Assembly (NCBI GenBank): GCA_027923505.1
Contig: BROI01000032.1
Location: forward strand, 1 to 64,000
Source of the DNA: Mayamaea pseudoterrestris
Taxonomy: Eukaryota > Bacillariophyta > Bacillariophyceae > Sellaphorales > Sellaphoraceae
Direction of reading: 5' to 3'
DNA: 64,000 nucleotides
Shown here piece after piece: positions 9,279 to 18,580 of the stretch. A program made the position numbers and the translations under genes. The notes below the pieces were generated by a model, which made no database searches, was not told where the DNA came from, and worked only from the letters and a program-made list of their open reading frames with translations. Position 1 is the stretch's first letter. Each line of letters begins with the position of its first letter.

Positions 9279-9767
9279 TCACGCGGCATCAGCTGCAAGA
9301 CTGCGCCGCTGCGTCGGTAGCTGTCGAAAAGAATTCGATGACTCGTCATCTTCTTCAAAGATGGAAAGCTTGTCGAGCAACAATGCAGTGACCTCTGATG
9401 CTTCGCAGGTTGAATTAAAGTCCTCGACACTTGATCGACGTCTGGGTATTTGCGGCAGAGTTTGGCTTGATTCTGGATTGTCGATGCTGCCGCTGCTGCC
9501 TTTGGCGCGCAATGCTTGAAAAGGGAGTAGACATTTCACTTCAACGGACCGACGCCTCGAGGGCAAACGTAAGCAATCCTTGGAATGAATCGCATCAGGC
9601 GACCACCGGTTTTCCTTCACTGCAACAAGGCGCCTCTTGTTTTTGTAGCGCGGCATCGTTGGTCTTGAAAAGGCGTGCGAATGCATGTAAGCATTGTCAA
9701 ACACAACGCTTATCCGGCGCGCGTCAATCCCTTTGCTAATCAGGAGCTCATTGACGAAAGAAGGCAT
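9279..9767 (-). CDS. Small basic protein with repeated RRRS motifs
   Basis: A 162-residue frame from ATG at 9767, with protein-like composition throughout. It contains three spaced basic-Ser motifs in similar settings: PSRRRSVEV, PRRRSSVED and PTQRRSLA. Between them lies an acidic segment (IFEEDDESSNS). The motifs resemble basophilic kinase sites (R-R-x-S), which is inference. There is no signal peptide or membrane segment. The overall flavour is similar to the Ser-rich protein at the window start, but I see no alignable homology. No family was recognised. Confidence 0.6.
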   Translation of the reverse strand: MPSFVNELLISKGIDARRISVVFDNAYMHSHAFSRPTMPRYKNKRRLVAVKENRWSPDAIHSKDCLRLPSRRRSVEVKCLLPFQALRAKGSSGSIDNPESSQTLPQIPRRRSSVEDFNSTCEASEVTALLLDKLSIFEEDDESSNSFRQLPTQRRSLAADAA

Positions 9768-9858
9768 GTCTCGATAATAATTTGATATCTATTTGTGCAC
9801 CGCGTGAATTATGAAATTCGTAGCTAGGCAGGTTGAATGATCATATAAATCTATTGCA

Positions 9859-10056
9859 CTATCGAACATGAATCATCAACTGCAATCGATTTGAATCGAC
9901 TTCTTGCTTGCTCGTGAAACTCCAGTCATTGTGACTTGAAGGATAGTCCGGGACATTCTTCTTGGGCCTGTGGCTATAGCTTCTGACGCCCAAGAACTCA
10001 TCCTCAATCTTCCTCGACGTTCGCAAAAGGTAGTGACGCACGATCAACTGCCTCAT
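9859..10056 (-). CDS. Doubtful small ORF, 65 residues
   Basis: The frame MRQLIVRHYLLRTSRK... has a plausible amino-acid mix and its own ATG. It is short, lacks recognisable motifs, and could be chance or a terminal exon. Kept at low confidence. Confidence 0.25.
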   Translation of the reverse strand: MRQLIVRHYLLRTSRKIEDEFLGVRSYSHRPKKNVPDYPSSHNDWSFTSKQEVDSNRLQLMIHVR

Positions 10057-10307
10057 TGATTGCTTTTCTTTGGTTGTTTTTCCAGGGGCAATAGGATATT
10101 GGGAGGGACAATTGACATTACTGTATCTCGAAATGCGTTCGTCTCTTTTAAGTGTCTTGCCTTGCTTGGTCGTGCGATTATGTAATTATGTACTGATCGC
10201 CTCCGATGGCGTTATGGAGCGACGGAAGCTTTTAGTGCGGATAGTATAGTACCAGTATGATCTCTTTACGTGTTTATGTTTATATGTTGTAGGCAGTGTA
10301 ATATTTA

Positions 10308-11282
10308 CTAAGAGTACAGTGTTAAACGATCGATTCTCGCCCCAACTCGTTGGTTTCCAAGTTCCCACCTGCGCAAGTCGCTAAATGTAAATCCAAGACC
10401 GACTCCGCCACCTCCTCCAAGAGCAGTTAGTTGTCCGCACGTTGGACAGAGAACATAATCCAGATTCTGAATGCTAGTCAGCTCAACCTTGCAGGCCTGG
10501 CAGGGCGACGCCTGGTAAAAGTCTCGCTGCAGGCAGCTCCACGTTTCCTGCGCACCTCGCACCTTGGCCATGACGCCGGGACGAATCTCGACAGTGCGCT
10601 GAAAGGGTAGCGAAAGGGTTGGTGCCTTGGAATCAGGTCCAAGCTTGTTTCTGCGCGGCACACTCAAGCTCATATTGTTCAGTTGCGTGTTGACACTCAC
10701 TTGGCGATGGTAGCTAGGAGGCGTGTCAATGTGACTTGTCGAATCCCAAAAGGGATTGCTGTCGCCGCGCAAGTTGCGAGTAGGCAGAGGTGCGTTTCGG
10801 GACGCAACCTCGGAAGTGAAAGCACTGAATCGAGCATTCTGGTGATGCTGTTGGCTTAAGGAGGTCGACAAAGGCGGAATGCCAGTGTTTTCTACTGAAC
10901 CTGAGCGTCGTGGGAGGGAAGGTGGAAGGTCTGTGCTGGGAATAGTTGGCGACTTTGATTGACCTCGAATCGGTGATGCAGGAGAGAGGTTGGACGGACG
11001 AAAGAAGCGGTATTGGGTTTCGTCCTGCTCGCGATTGTTGCAGGATTGGTCGACGAATCGAGGACTGAATGTTGCGTTCTTTGTGTCGTCCACTTCATTA
11101 TGGTGTCGCTCGAGGGCTATTCGGAGATCATCGAGCTTGCGCTTGCTTGCCGCTCTTGTTGTGAATCCGAGCGCCGCATTGGACTTGCGGATCATAGACG
11201 AGTGATCGAAAGGACTGAGCTTGCTGGCACTCTGTCGCTTCGTGCAAGACAGGAGCTTGCTCATGGACGAAGTCTTCTTCAT
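10308..11282 (-). CDS. Zinc-ribbon-tailed protein of unknown function
   Basis: The frame is open from 11411, but Met44 at 11282 is chosen because the segment before it is hydrophobic and unlike the rest; from there the product is 324 residues. The first two thirds are Ser/Pro/Arg-rich and probably disordered. The conserved-looking end has a block with VRGAQETWSCLQRDFYQ and then two CxxC pairs about 20 residues apart (CQAC and CPTC). That is a zinc ribbon, followed by a Gly run and a short basic tail. The ribbon suggests a nucleic-acid or protein contact; this is inference. It is divergent from the disrupted host ORF starting at 11433. Confidence 0.75.
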   Translation of the reverse strand: MKKTSSMSKLLSCTKRQSASKLSPFDHSSMIRKSNAALGFTTRAASKRKLDDLRIALERHHNEVDDTKNATFSPRFVDQSCNNREQDETQYRFFRPSNLSPASPIRGQSKSPTIPSTDLPPSLPRRSGSVENTGIPPLSTSLSQQHHQNARFSAFTSEVASRNAPLPTRNLRGDSNPFWDSTSHIDTPPSYHRQVSVNTQLNNMSLSVPRRNKLGPDSKAPTLSLPFQRTVEIRPGVMAKVRGAQETWSCLQRDFYQASPCQACKVELTSIQNLDYVLCPTCGQLTALGGGGGVGLGFTFSDLRRWELGNQRVGARIDRLTLYS

Positions 11283-11432
11283 AATCAATTTGTTCAGTGC
11301 AATGGAAAATGTATGAAGGCTCCGGAGGATTTGTGAGGCGCTATGGATCGGCAATTGACCAAAATGAGACGCAAGGAACTCGAACAGGAAGGCTCGAAGA
11401 AAAATTGACAAAATGCACCTTTGGAGTTTAAC

Positions 11433-11529
11433 ATGACGTCCAAACCGAACCCCGCCGAGTCGAAGATAGTCTTCAACTTGAAGTAGGCGTCAACTGAAAC
11501 AGGATGCTGATGACAACCATCTGCAATCA
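11433..11529 (+). pseudogene. 5' piece of a host gene split by the tyrosine-recombinase retroelement
   Basis: From ATG at 11433 the frame reads MTSKPNPAESKIVFNLK and meets a stop. One base further on, another frame reads RRQLKQDADDNHLQS up to the retroelement edge at 11529. That second frame continues without loss or gain of bases into the sequence beyond the far edge of the element (42813-42986). This suggests a small host gene cut by the insertion, with one later frameshift or an unrecognised intron near 11484. No family was recognised. Confidence 0.35.
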
Positions 11530-11731
11530 GCACGTGTGCAGATTGCCCTCCGTCGCTCGGCTGCTTCTTTCCGCGGTGCACGGCCAAGGCCGGTCTAGCT
11601 GCCCAACAGGCGGCAGCGATGTCCATGTAGGTTGCGTATGCTATGTGACCCGGAAATCCGGGTCCCTGAGCAACCACGTCATCGATGATGACTGGCAGCG
11701 AGTCCTGTCTTGACAGGAGTCGCCTCAACCC
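11530..11731 (-). repeat. Split direct repeat B2 (3' end of the YR element)
   Basis: This 202-bp segment matches B1 at 11985-12186 at an offset of 455 bp, with a single difference seen (11534 against 11989). It forms the outer 3' edge of the element; host sequence starts at 11529. Confidence 0.9.
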
Positions 11732-11746
11732 GGGTGGGTGGGTGGG
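11732..11746 (+). other. Four-tract G-quadruplex motif between A2 and B2
   Basis: The plus strand reads GGGTGGGTGGGTGGG exactly in the gap between B2 and A2. Four G3 tracts with one-base loops are the archetype of a stable parallel quadruplex. The transcript-sense strand of the element carries the C-rich complement. Confidence 0.9.
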
Positions 11747-11978
11747 ACAAACAAACAAACAAGCTGGCTAGACAACAGGGTTGGCAAGCAAGCAAGCAAG
11801 AGGAATGAGAGGCATCGGATGGGGATCGGCAACTTGGTCTGTGGTTGTCGGTCCTCCATTGATGTCGCATGTGACGTGTCCCGAACCATCGATGATGTGT
11901 ATCACTCAGAGTGTACTCATAAGGTATCTTATGAGTGTCCCCAAGGCAGTCTCCTCGAAGCATCCGCCCTGAGCCGGA
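11747..11978 (-). repeat. Split direct repeat A2
   Basis: It matches A1 (42592-42812), with a few substitutions and an 11-bp segment present only here. It includes the 20-nt palindrome CTCATAAGGTATCTTATGAG (8-bp arms) and short CAAA and GCAA runs. Confidence 0.9.
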
Positions 11979-11984
11979 CAATCT

Positions 11985-12186
11985 GCACTTGTGCAGATTG
12001 CCCTCCGTCGCTCGGCTGCTTCTTTCCGCGGTGCACGGCCAAGGCCGGTCTAGCTGCCCAACAGGCGGCAGCGATGTCCATGTAGGTTGCGTATGCTATG
12101 TGACCCGGAAATCCGGGTCCCTGAGCAACCACGTCATCGATGATGACTGGCAGCGAGTCCTGTCTTGACAGGAGTCGCCTCAACCC
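11985..12186 (-). repeat. Split direct repeat B1
   Basis: The inner partner of B2. At its A2-side edge the sequence CAATCTGCACTTGTGCAGAT and its next bases form an inverted repeat with 10-bp arms, straddling the B1/A2 junction. Confidence 0.9.
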
Positions 12187-12465
12187 ACACGACAACAGCT
12201 AGCTGGATGGACGTCCCGCCACACAACAAAGGCCGTGTGGCGAGAACCGCGAAAGAAACAAAGAAAGAAGGAACGAGAAGAGGAAGAGGCTGAAGATCTG
12301 CTCCCTGTCTCCCTCGGTAGGAGGGATGGAAGCCCAGGACGAGGAGCGCACAAGTGCTGCACAATTTGAGAATTGTGAGACTCGGATGCGAATCCTGAGC
12401 GAGCGACTCGTAGCCAACGATATGCAATAGCTATGATTTGCACAATCAATGATAATAGCTAAGGA
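12187..12465. other. 3' non-coding part of the YR element
   Basis: This lies between the recombinase ORF and B1. It contains an A/G-rich run near 12245-12300 and no credible reading frame. Confidence 0.6.
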
Positions 12466-13767
12466 TTATAATAAAACTGCGCCTTCAATGGCTTTCATAG
12501 TGAGGCGTCCCACCTCGTGAGTGCTCTCCCGTAGATAATGTTGTACGGAGGGAGGCGACCACCGGAGACGGAAGGCAATCTCCTCAATGGAGAGCCCTGC
12601 GTTTTGTAGAGCCACGGCTGCTGTGACCCTATTAGAGTGTGCCACAATCCTGGTGATGTTGCTGCGCAAGTAATGTCGTTTGTCAGGATAGGCCCCGACG
12701 ACGGCCTGGCGCATGACTTTAATAATATCGCGTGACTGGAGGTACTCATACGCTCCTGTGGCGTCTTTGCGAAAGACACCCAGTGGCTCGAGTACAGGCT
12801 GTTTATGTAGTTGTTTGGCACGCTTCAAGATAGAGAGGCTGGCCGCGATAGGGCAGATGAAGGCGTGACCAGAACGGCGGAACCGGCGGATGGTGAAATT
12901 GTTCTGGCTCTTGTCATAGCGAAAGCGCAGGCGCAGCTCAAAAGTCTGAGTGCTATTTACCAAGAGAGCCGCATGTGACAAGAGTATATTATCCTTTGTG
13001 TAAAAGGTGAAATCAATGGCGACGAACGCCAGGGGTTGGCCGGCCCACTCGCCAGCATCAGCGTTAGCTGGCACTTTGCTGAAGCATCCCCGCTTTGCCG
13101 TAGTCTGAGCGTATTCGTTGGCTCGCGAACCTGTGAAAGCCCCCAGGCAAGTCCAATCAAACACTGCAGCGTCTATGTCGAGGGCGTGGCGCACGTCCTT
13201 GGAAGTCTGTTGTTTGAGCTTGCTGAACAAGTAACTGAACATTTCGTGTGTGTAAGGCTCTCGTTTTTCCCTCGCTTGTTGCCATTTGCGGCGGCTGGCA
13301 AGGATATCTGCCAAGACAGGATGAAGGCCTGAGCCGCGAGGGTCGTCGATGGAGAAGCGGCGATGAAGAAATGTTTCAAGGAGAGCGTGAGCGGCATTCA
13401 GGTAACCTACTAGAGTTTTCACCATGAGCGTCTGGTCAGGCTGGTTTGTTTCGCCCTTGGCCTTGCGCTTGTCAATCTCGAGTGAGGTTTCGCCTGCTGC
13501 CACTGCGTACAAGTAGCTGGCAATTACCGGGATTTCCTGCCCCGGTGCGATTTTACGGAAAGACTCGTCGTTGAATCCTGCCTTGAGGCTCCATTTTCCA
13601 AAATGCGAGGCTCTCTGGTCAAACGTGCGATCGTTTCCGGACCGTACATCGCCTCTGGGGCGGTGCCGTTGATTACTGATGAGATTGTTGTAAGCAGTCT
13701 GGATTCCACAAGGAAGACTTTGCAGGTCGCCAATGCCTGCGTTTCCAGCGTGATAACGGATGCCCAC
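12466..13767 (-). CDS. Tyrosine recombinase of the YR retrotransposon
   Basis: A 433-residue frame with the tyrosine-recombinase catalytic marks: the first Arg in TGSRANEY (about residue 217), the HxxR motif in AHSNRVTAA (about 376), a Trp in place of the usual second His (RLRWSPPSV), and the nucleophile Tyr in QHYLRE (about 413). DIRS-class elements use this enzyme instead of a DDE integrase, joining a circular cDNA intermediate to the target. Its start region overlaps the end of the RT-RNase H ORF in another frame by about 240 bp, which is usual for DIRS-class elements. Confidence 0.9.
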   Translation of the reverse strand: MGIRYHAGNAGIGDLQSLPCGIQTAYNNLISNQRHRPRGDVRSGNDRTFDQRASHFGKWSLKAGFNDESFRKIAPGQEIPVIASYLYAVAAGETSLEIDKRKAKGETNQPDQTLMVKTLVGYLNAAHALLETFLHRRFSIDDPRGSGLHPVLADILASRRKWQQAREKREPYTHEMFSYLFSKLKQQTSKDVRHALDIDAAVFDWTCLGAFTGSRANEYAQTTAKRGCFSKVPANADAGEWAGQPLAFVAIDFTFYTKDNILLSHAALLVNSTQTFELRLRFRYDKSQNNFTIRRFRRSGHAFICPIAASLSILKRAKQLHKQPVLEPLGVFRKDATGAYEYLQSRDIIKVMRQAVVGAYPDKRHYLRSNITRIVAHSNRVTAAVALQNAGLSIEEIAFRLRWSPPSVQHYLRESTHEVGRLTMKAIEGAVLL

Positions 13768-16406
13768 GAGGCTGTCGAGGGTGTGAAGCGAGAAAGCCGA
13801 TCCGCCTCGACATTCGTCTTGCCGGGAATGTGGTTTGCCTGAATGCGAATGAACAGAGTGCTGTAAGTGATGAGTGCATGGAAGAACCTAGCCAGGCGGC
13901 GTACATGAGGCTTGTTGCAGCGAGCCGCGTGGCGCATCCATGATAGTGCTGAGGTGTTGTCTGCCAGAACGTTCAGGATGTGATGGTGGTGCCGTCGGAT
14001 GGGGCAGTTTTTGTACACTCCAATGGTGAGGACAACGTTGATAATGATGGCTGCAAACTCCAAGACGTTTATATGGTAATCATCATCGGTGAGAGGCCCA
14101 ATTATTGGGCGGTCTTGGACGTTGCGCGTGCGAAAGCCATGGACTGATAGGTCACCGTCGTGGAGACGCCACATGAATTCGAGTTCCACATTGAACGCAC
14201 CCACGCCTTTTGTGCTGGCATCACTTTTCAAGGTATTGGTGGGTTCACGCTCGACCATGAGGCCAATGGGTTTGCGCCAGATGTGTGCCCAAGCGGGGTT
14301 GTCGAGTGTATCGTGCAGCACTTGCAAATCAGCCAGGGCGCCCTCCGAAATTGCAACTCGAGCTGTGCGCCACCACCGCCGCAGCACTCGTTCTTGGCTA
14401 GGCGTAAGCCTGGATGTGCGAATGGAATGTTTCAATTTTGCATCTGCTTTTCGAGCTTGATCAGTGAGTGATTGCTGCAATCGAATGGACAAGTAGTCGG
14501 CTAAATCAGCCACCGAGCCCCCATGGCGCATGAGCCCTAAGATGGTAGCTTTGTCGGCAACTGGAACCAGAACCGTTTTTGGATGAAAGGCAAGTGACCA
14601 ATCGTCGCGCCAGCGATGCAGCATGTGCTTCAGTTTTTGTTGTTTCAAAAGCGGGAGGCCGACTTCCATGCGGCGAGAGTCCCAGTCGAGACCGAGGTAG
14701 TGTAATTGATGCGAGATGCGAGGCTGCCATTTTGCGGCGTTGATGCAAGCGCCTCTCCATTTGTCATTGACGTCGCCAAACACAATACTTGCCGCAATGA
14801 CACTGCGGTGGACGGCCTCTCTGATGTCTGGCCCTATGGCGGCCACGCCTTGGTCGTCGACGAAACTGGAGAAACCAAACTTGTAATCGGGACCGAGTAA
14901 TTTTCGTGTGCCTTGGTTGTAGCGGTCGCGTAGGGATTGACCAAACCCAGCGGACTCTGCGGCGGACGGCGGGTCGGAGAGAATAATATTGTCTGACAAA
15001 TCCGTAGTAGCTTGGCCGATGTCAAGGGTTGCCGCAATGAGGCTGCGCAACTCTCCCATTTTCATGTACCAGCCAGGGCAAGGTACGCCACCAAAGATTT
15101 GGCCGACGGGTATCACGAGCCATTTGTCAAGAACTGTACCAAACGCTACAGCAATGTCCGGATGGTAATGCAGCCAGCGGAATGCAGCTGAAATGTCGTC
15201 CGCGGCCATGTAGATTTCTTCGTGAGGGTGGTCGAGGCGTAAGTTCCACAAGAGTTTGAGCATGCGCGGGATGACAGTGCCATAATGGACCTTTGGGTTT
15301 TGTCGTTCGTCGTGGCCCTCTTTATAGAGCTTTGGCATCTGGCGATTGACGTTGCCGCGATCATCCGGATGGAGGGGTGTGGAAGGGTCGTTGATAAGGC
15401 GGCCTTCATCACCCAGCCGGCCTTCCTTGGGTGGAATGTAGGATAGTAGAGCGAGAAAGAGCCCTGGTACGTAGGCCCAAAGGAATCGCAGAAACATGAT
15501 ATGATAAGATAGTTTTTCCTCCTTGCGATATTTTTCCATGATGTTTATCCAGTCGGCCTCGAGGCCGCGGTTGTTTTCCTTCTCACGTCGAGCCACATCC
15601 TGGAATGGGCAGGTGAAGACGCTGCGAATGGGAACTCCCTCGGCTATGATGTGTTCTACGCCGGCAAAATCGACTGGTGGGTATCTTGGCGAAATCGATT
15701 TCTTGTGGAGTGTAGCGATAGCGTCGCGCAGTAGGGAGCGATCCTCGTTCTGGTGCGTATAGATGCCGCCTAGCCAACGGAGCAAGTCGCCGTAGTTGAA
15801 ATCGCAGCGTAAAAGTGCCGCGCCCATGTCGTAAACTCTGGACTCGTTAATAGCCGACATGTCTGTCTTTGGGTAGTAGCGCGGCTCGCGGAGATGCCAC
15901 AATGGTGTAGTAACAGCGTGGTGGCGCAAGGTCGCGTATCGATGTGTTGTGTCGTCGTTCAAAGCTGTCGCAATGTTATGTCGTTCCCGTGCGGTTAAAT
16001 AGCCCCAGGCGAGGTGCGTGAGGAGGTGCGGGGACGGAGCGTCATGCGAGGAGCTGATGTCAATCGATGCCTTTCCCCAGCCAAACATCCGTCGCCAGTG
16101 TATGCGATTGTCCAGTGGCAGTATGACTGTCGAGCCGTAAATGGGGTGATTGTGAAAGGGGTTTACTTGTCGCAAATGCATGACATCGAGCGGGTCTAGG
16201 AATTTCCAGACGTTTGCGAGTAACGTAGGCCAGTATGTAGTATCGTGTCGAACGGCTGGCTTTGGCGCTCTCTTTGGTGGTTTGCGACGTCGGCAGGAGG
16301 TGGCGGTGACGGGAAATGGCGGTAATTGTTCGCGTAATGTGCGTGCGCGAGCGATTGTCTCGGATGTGTGGGTCGCGGCGAGGACCGTCGCTTGTGGGCC
16401 GACCAC
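13524..16406 (-). CDS. Reverse transcriptase-RNase H of the YR retrotransposon
   Basis: A 960-residue frame. The RT core has the first catalytic Asp region (YMAADDISAAFRW), a VPVGQIFGG-like block and the FVDD box in FSSFVDDQG. RNase H follows with LKSDASTKGVG, LADNTSALSWM and a C-terminal HIPGKTNVEADRLSR. These are the forms found in DIRS-group pols. The N-terminal 250 residues are not recognised. It overlaps the tyrosine recombinase frame at its end and lies just after the gag-like ORF. The first in-frame start may be non-ATG. Confidence 0.9.
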   Translation of the reverse strand: MVGPQATVLAATHTSETIARARTLREQLPPFPVTATSCRRRKPPKRAPKPAVRHDTTYWPTLLANVWKFLDPLDVMHLRQVNPFHNHPIYGSTVILPLDNRIHWRRMFGWGKASIDISSSHDAPSPHLLTHLAWGYLTARERHNIATALNDDTTHRYATLRHHAVTTPLWHLREPRYYPKTDMSAINESRVYDMGAALLRCDFNYGDLLRWLGGIYTHQNEDRSLLRDAIATLHKKSISPRYPPVDFAGVEHIIAEGVPIRSVFTCPFQDVARREKENNRGLEADWINIMEKYRKEEKLSYHIMFLRFLWAYVPGLFLALLSYIPPKEGRLGDEGRLINDPSTPLHPDDRGNVNRQMPKLYKEGHDERQNPKVHYGTVIPRMLKLLWNLRLDHPHEEIYMAADDISAAFRWLHYHPDIAVAFGTVLDKWLVIPVGQIFGGVPCPGWYMKMGELRSLIAATLDIGQATTDLSDNIILSDPPSAAESAGFGQSLRDRYNQGTRKLLGPDYKFGFSSFVDDQGVAAIGPDIREAVHRSVIAASIVFGDVNDKWRGACINAAKWQPRISHQLHYLGLDWDSRRMEVGLPLLKQQKLKHMLHRWRDDWSLAFHPKTVLVPVADKATILGLMRHGGSVADLADYLSIRLQQSLTDQARKADAKLKHSIRTSRLTPSQERVLRRWWRTARVAISEGALADLQVLHDTLDNPAWAHIWRKPIGLMVEREPTNTLKSDASTKGVGAFNVELEFMWRLHDGDLSVHGFRTRNVQDRPIIGPLTDDDYHINVLEFAAIIINVVLTIGVYKNCPIRRHHHHILNVLADNTSALSWMRHAARCNKPHVRRLARFFHALITYSTLFIRIQANHIPGKTNVEADRLSRFTPSTASWASVITLETQALATCKVFLVESRLLTTISSVINGTAPEAMYGPETIARLTREPRILENGASRQDSTTSLSVKSHRGRKSR

Positions 16407-16562
16407 TGGAGGCGGTCGAGGCGGTGTGGCGGGAGATGGAACGACTGCTGCGCCAGTCGCTGAATCGCCAGATGTATCTGTCCTGGTGGTTGCGTCGGTC
16501 GGCGCGGCGAACGGCGCCGCTGGCGGGCGCGCCGTAGTTGGCGAAACAGGAGTCGAGGCGAG

Positions 16563-18580
16563 TCAAGAGCTTATGAGTCTCGTGTATGCCTCAGTTGGGA
16601 GCAGTTTTTCTTTGACTCTGTCTCGATTAAGGAAGGTTGTCACTGGAGCGAGTGAAGCTCTTGTCCACATGGTTGGATTTGCGCGAATATTGATCTCGCA
16701 ACGGCGGCATGCTGTAGCGTTGCAGCCCCTCATGCCGGCGACAATGAACGGAAAGCATATCTGTGCGTTATTAACAACTGGGACGCGGATGTCTTGTCTT
16801 GTCAAGTCATTGAGGATTTGGCGAATGCTGGCCATGGTAGGTTCGGCGTTGCCAACACAAGTTATCAAGGCAACTGGCAATTTTCGGTACGTACCGTTAT
16901 CGGGCTGTGGATGTTGCTGGGGATGTTGACGCGCCGGTTGCTGGGCTGGCTGTTGTCCACTGTGTCCTGGCAGCTGGCGTCCTGGCTGTTGGTGAGGCGG
17001 CTGGAATGGTTGCTGTCGAGCCGGCAGCACGTATGGTGGCAATGGCCGACTGTACAGAACGGAGGATGGCGGCGCTGTCGAGGTAAAGACAGTGACGTTG
17101 AACGCTGCTGTGCAGTCCTGGCGCCAAGTCGCCAACTCTTCCTTTAAAGGCTTCCAATCGCGCATCCGGATAGAACTGTCGAAGGCTGACACGTCGGATC
17201 GCTCAGGGTACGCCCATAGGAGCACAGGGACGCAGTGTTCCTCGGGGAAGTAATTCTGTGACCAGTCAATGAAGATTTTAAAGAGCCGTTGTAGTGCGAC
17301 TAGTGTAGCCTCTGTAGCGCGGAGTTTGTTTCCGGCGGGAAGGCGTGTCCACGCCTGTTGGGTCGGATGATGCGTGAGTAAATCAATTAGCCAAAACAGA
17401 TGTCCCGCCATTGGTGAGGCAAGTAGGAATGGTGACAGCTCGGAGCTGATCTCTCTGAGCTTGCGGAAGCGGGAAGGGAAGTGGAATATTAAGTGGATCC
17501 ACCAACCCATGTTTCTGATTAGCTGAGCGAGCTGGGCGGGCGCGAAACCGTCCGCCGGGAGTCGGAAGGTGCCATTGCTGGTGATAGTAGTGATGAAGTG
17601 GAATGGCGTGATGCAACTGGTAAGGTTTGAGGCGCTTAGTGTTTCGCCAGTGCCAATGGCTCCAGTTTGCAGCGCCCGCAAGTGATCATTGCCGCGGAAG
17701 AACGCATCGCTCTCGAAAGATGGGCGGAAGCAAGTTGGAAAGGTGGAATGGGATGCCGCTTCGAGCTCGTTTGCAATGTACAGGCCCGCCTGCTGTGTTT
17801 CTTGTTGCCCTTGCTTTCCAGAGAGGACGTTAACACAATAAGCCTTGCTGATGATTCCCGGCAAGAGGAGGGCGTAATTTTCGTAAACGCCCTGACTGGT
17901 GTCCTCAGACGGTGGGCCCATCCGGATTGTTGGAGGGACGGCGTATGCGCCAAAGTGGGCCAACTGGCTCATAGCCGCGGTGAGTGATCCGCCGATATAT
18001 TTTTCGCGAGAGAACATGTTTGGATCATCAATCTGGTCGACCGTGGGGATGAGGCAATGTCCGACTGGATGGCCCTTTGTAGGCTTGTTACCGGGGAAAT
18101 AGGGGCCTAGGCCCGTTCGTTCTTGCTCGTATGGCAGATATATGCCAGATGTACTGAATGGCTTATTATTAGTGTGATCCTTGTGCTGGCGCAGCTGGAC
18201 GCGCGGTGGTGTCGCCGGGTGTGTGGGCGGCTTTCTGACGTCTGTAACTTCCACCGAGCCATCGCTATCACTCCAGCGTTCATGTTGGTGATAGTGCAGC
18301 TTTTTGGCGAGGCTGGAACCCTCCGCTTTCCGTTTGCGTTCCTGGGCTATCCAATCTGGTTCCTCTCTGGGGCGGCTGTCGTGGCCGGTTTGTCCGGACG
18401 GGTGCGCGGCCTGTTGCTCGGCATGGCGCTTGACCAGTGAAGGGCTACTTGCTTGCGACTGGAAACGCTCCCGAATCATATCCGATAATAGGTCTGTAGG
18501 TGGGGGACGACGGCGCTCCTTGTCGGCAGTTGCCGGAGTCTGTCGTTGTGTTTGGCTGGTCTTGGAAACAATTTCCAACT
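16563..18580 (-). CDS. Gag-like first ORF of the YR element, 3' part
   Basis: An open frame on the 3' side of the Copia insertion. It is polar at first, then has an ordered middle and a Pro/Gln-rich tail (APSSVLYSRPLPPYVLP and after). It occupies the gag position before RT-RNase H. No zinc knuckle is visible. The other part of this ORF lies beyond the Copia pair at 41065-42531. Confidence 0.7.
18576..18580. repeat. Target-site duplication CAACT, left copy
   Basis: CAACT directly abuts the left LTR and recurs at 41065-41069 against the rightmost LTR. A 5-bp duplication is normal for Copia integrase. Confidence 0.9.

Noticed and set aside
11530-11978. Reading the 3' repeats as a separate small tandem-repeat locus or solo LTR
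   Set aside because: B1-A2-B2 together with the A1 match at 42592-42812 fits split direct repeats of one element. No TG...CA ends or 5-bp duplication flank these segments.
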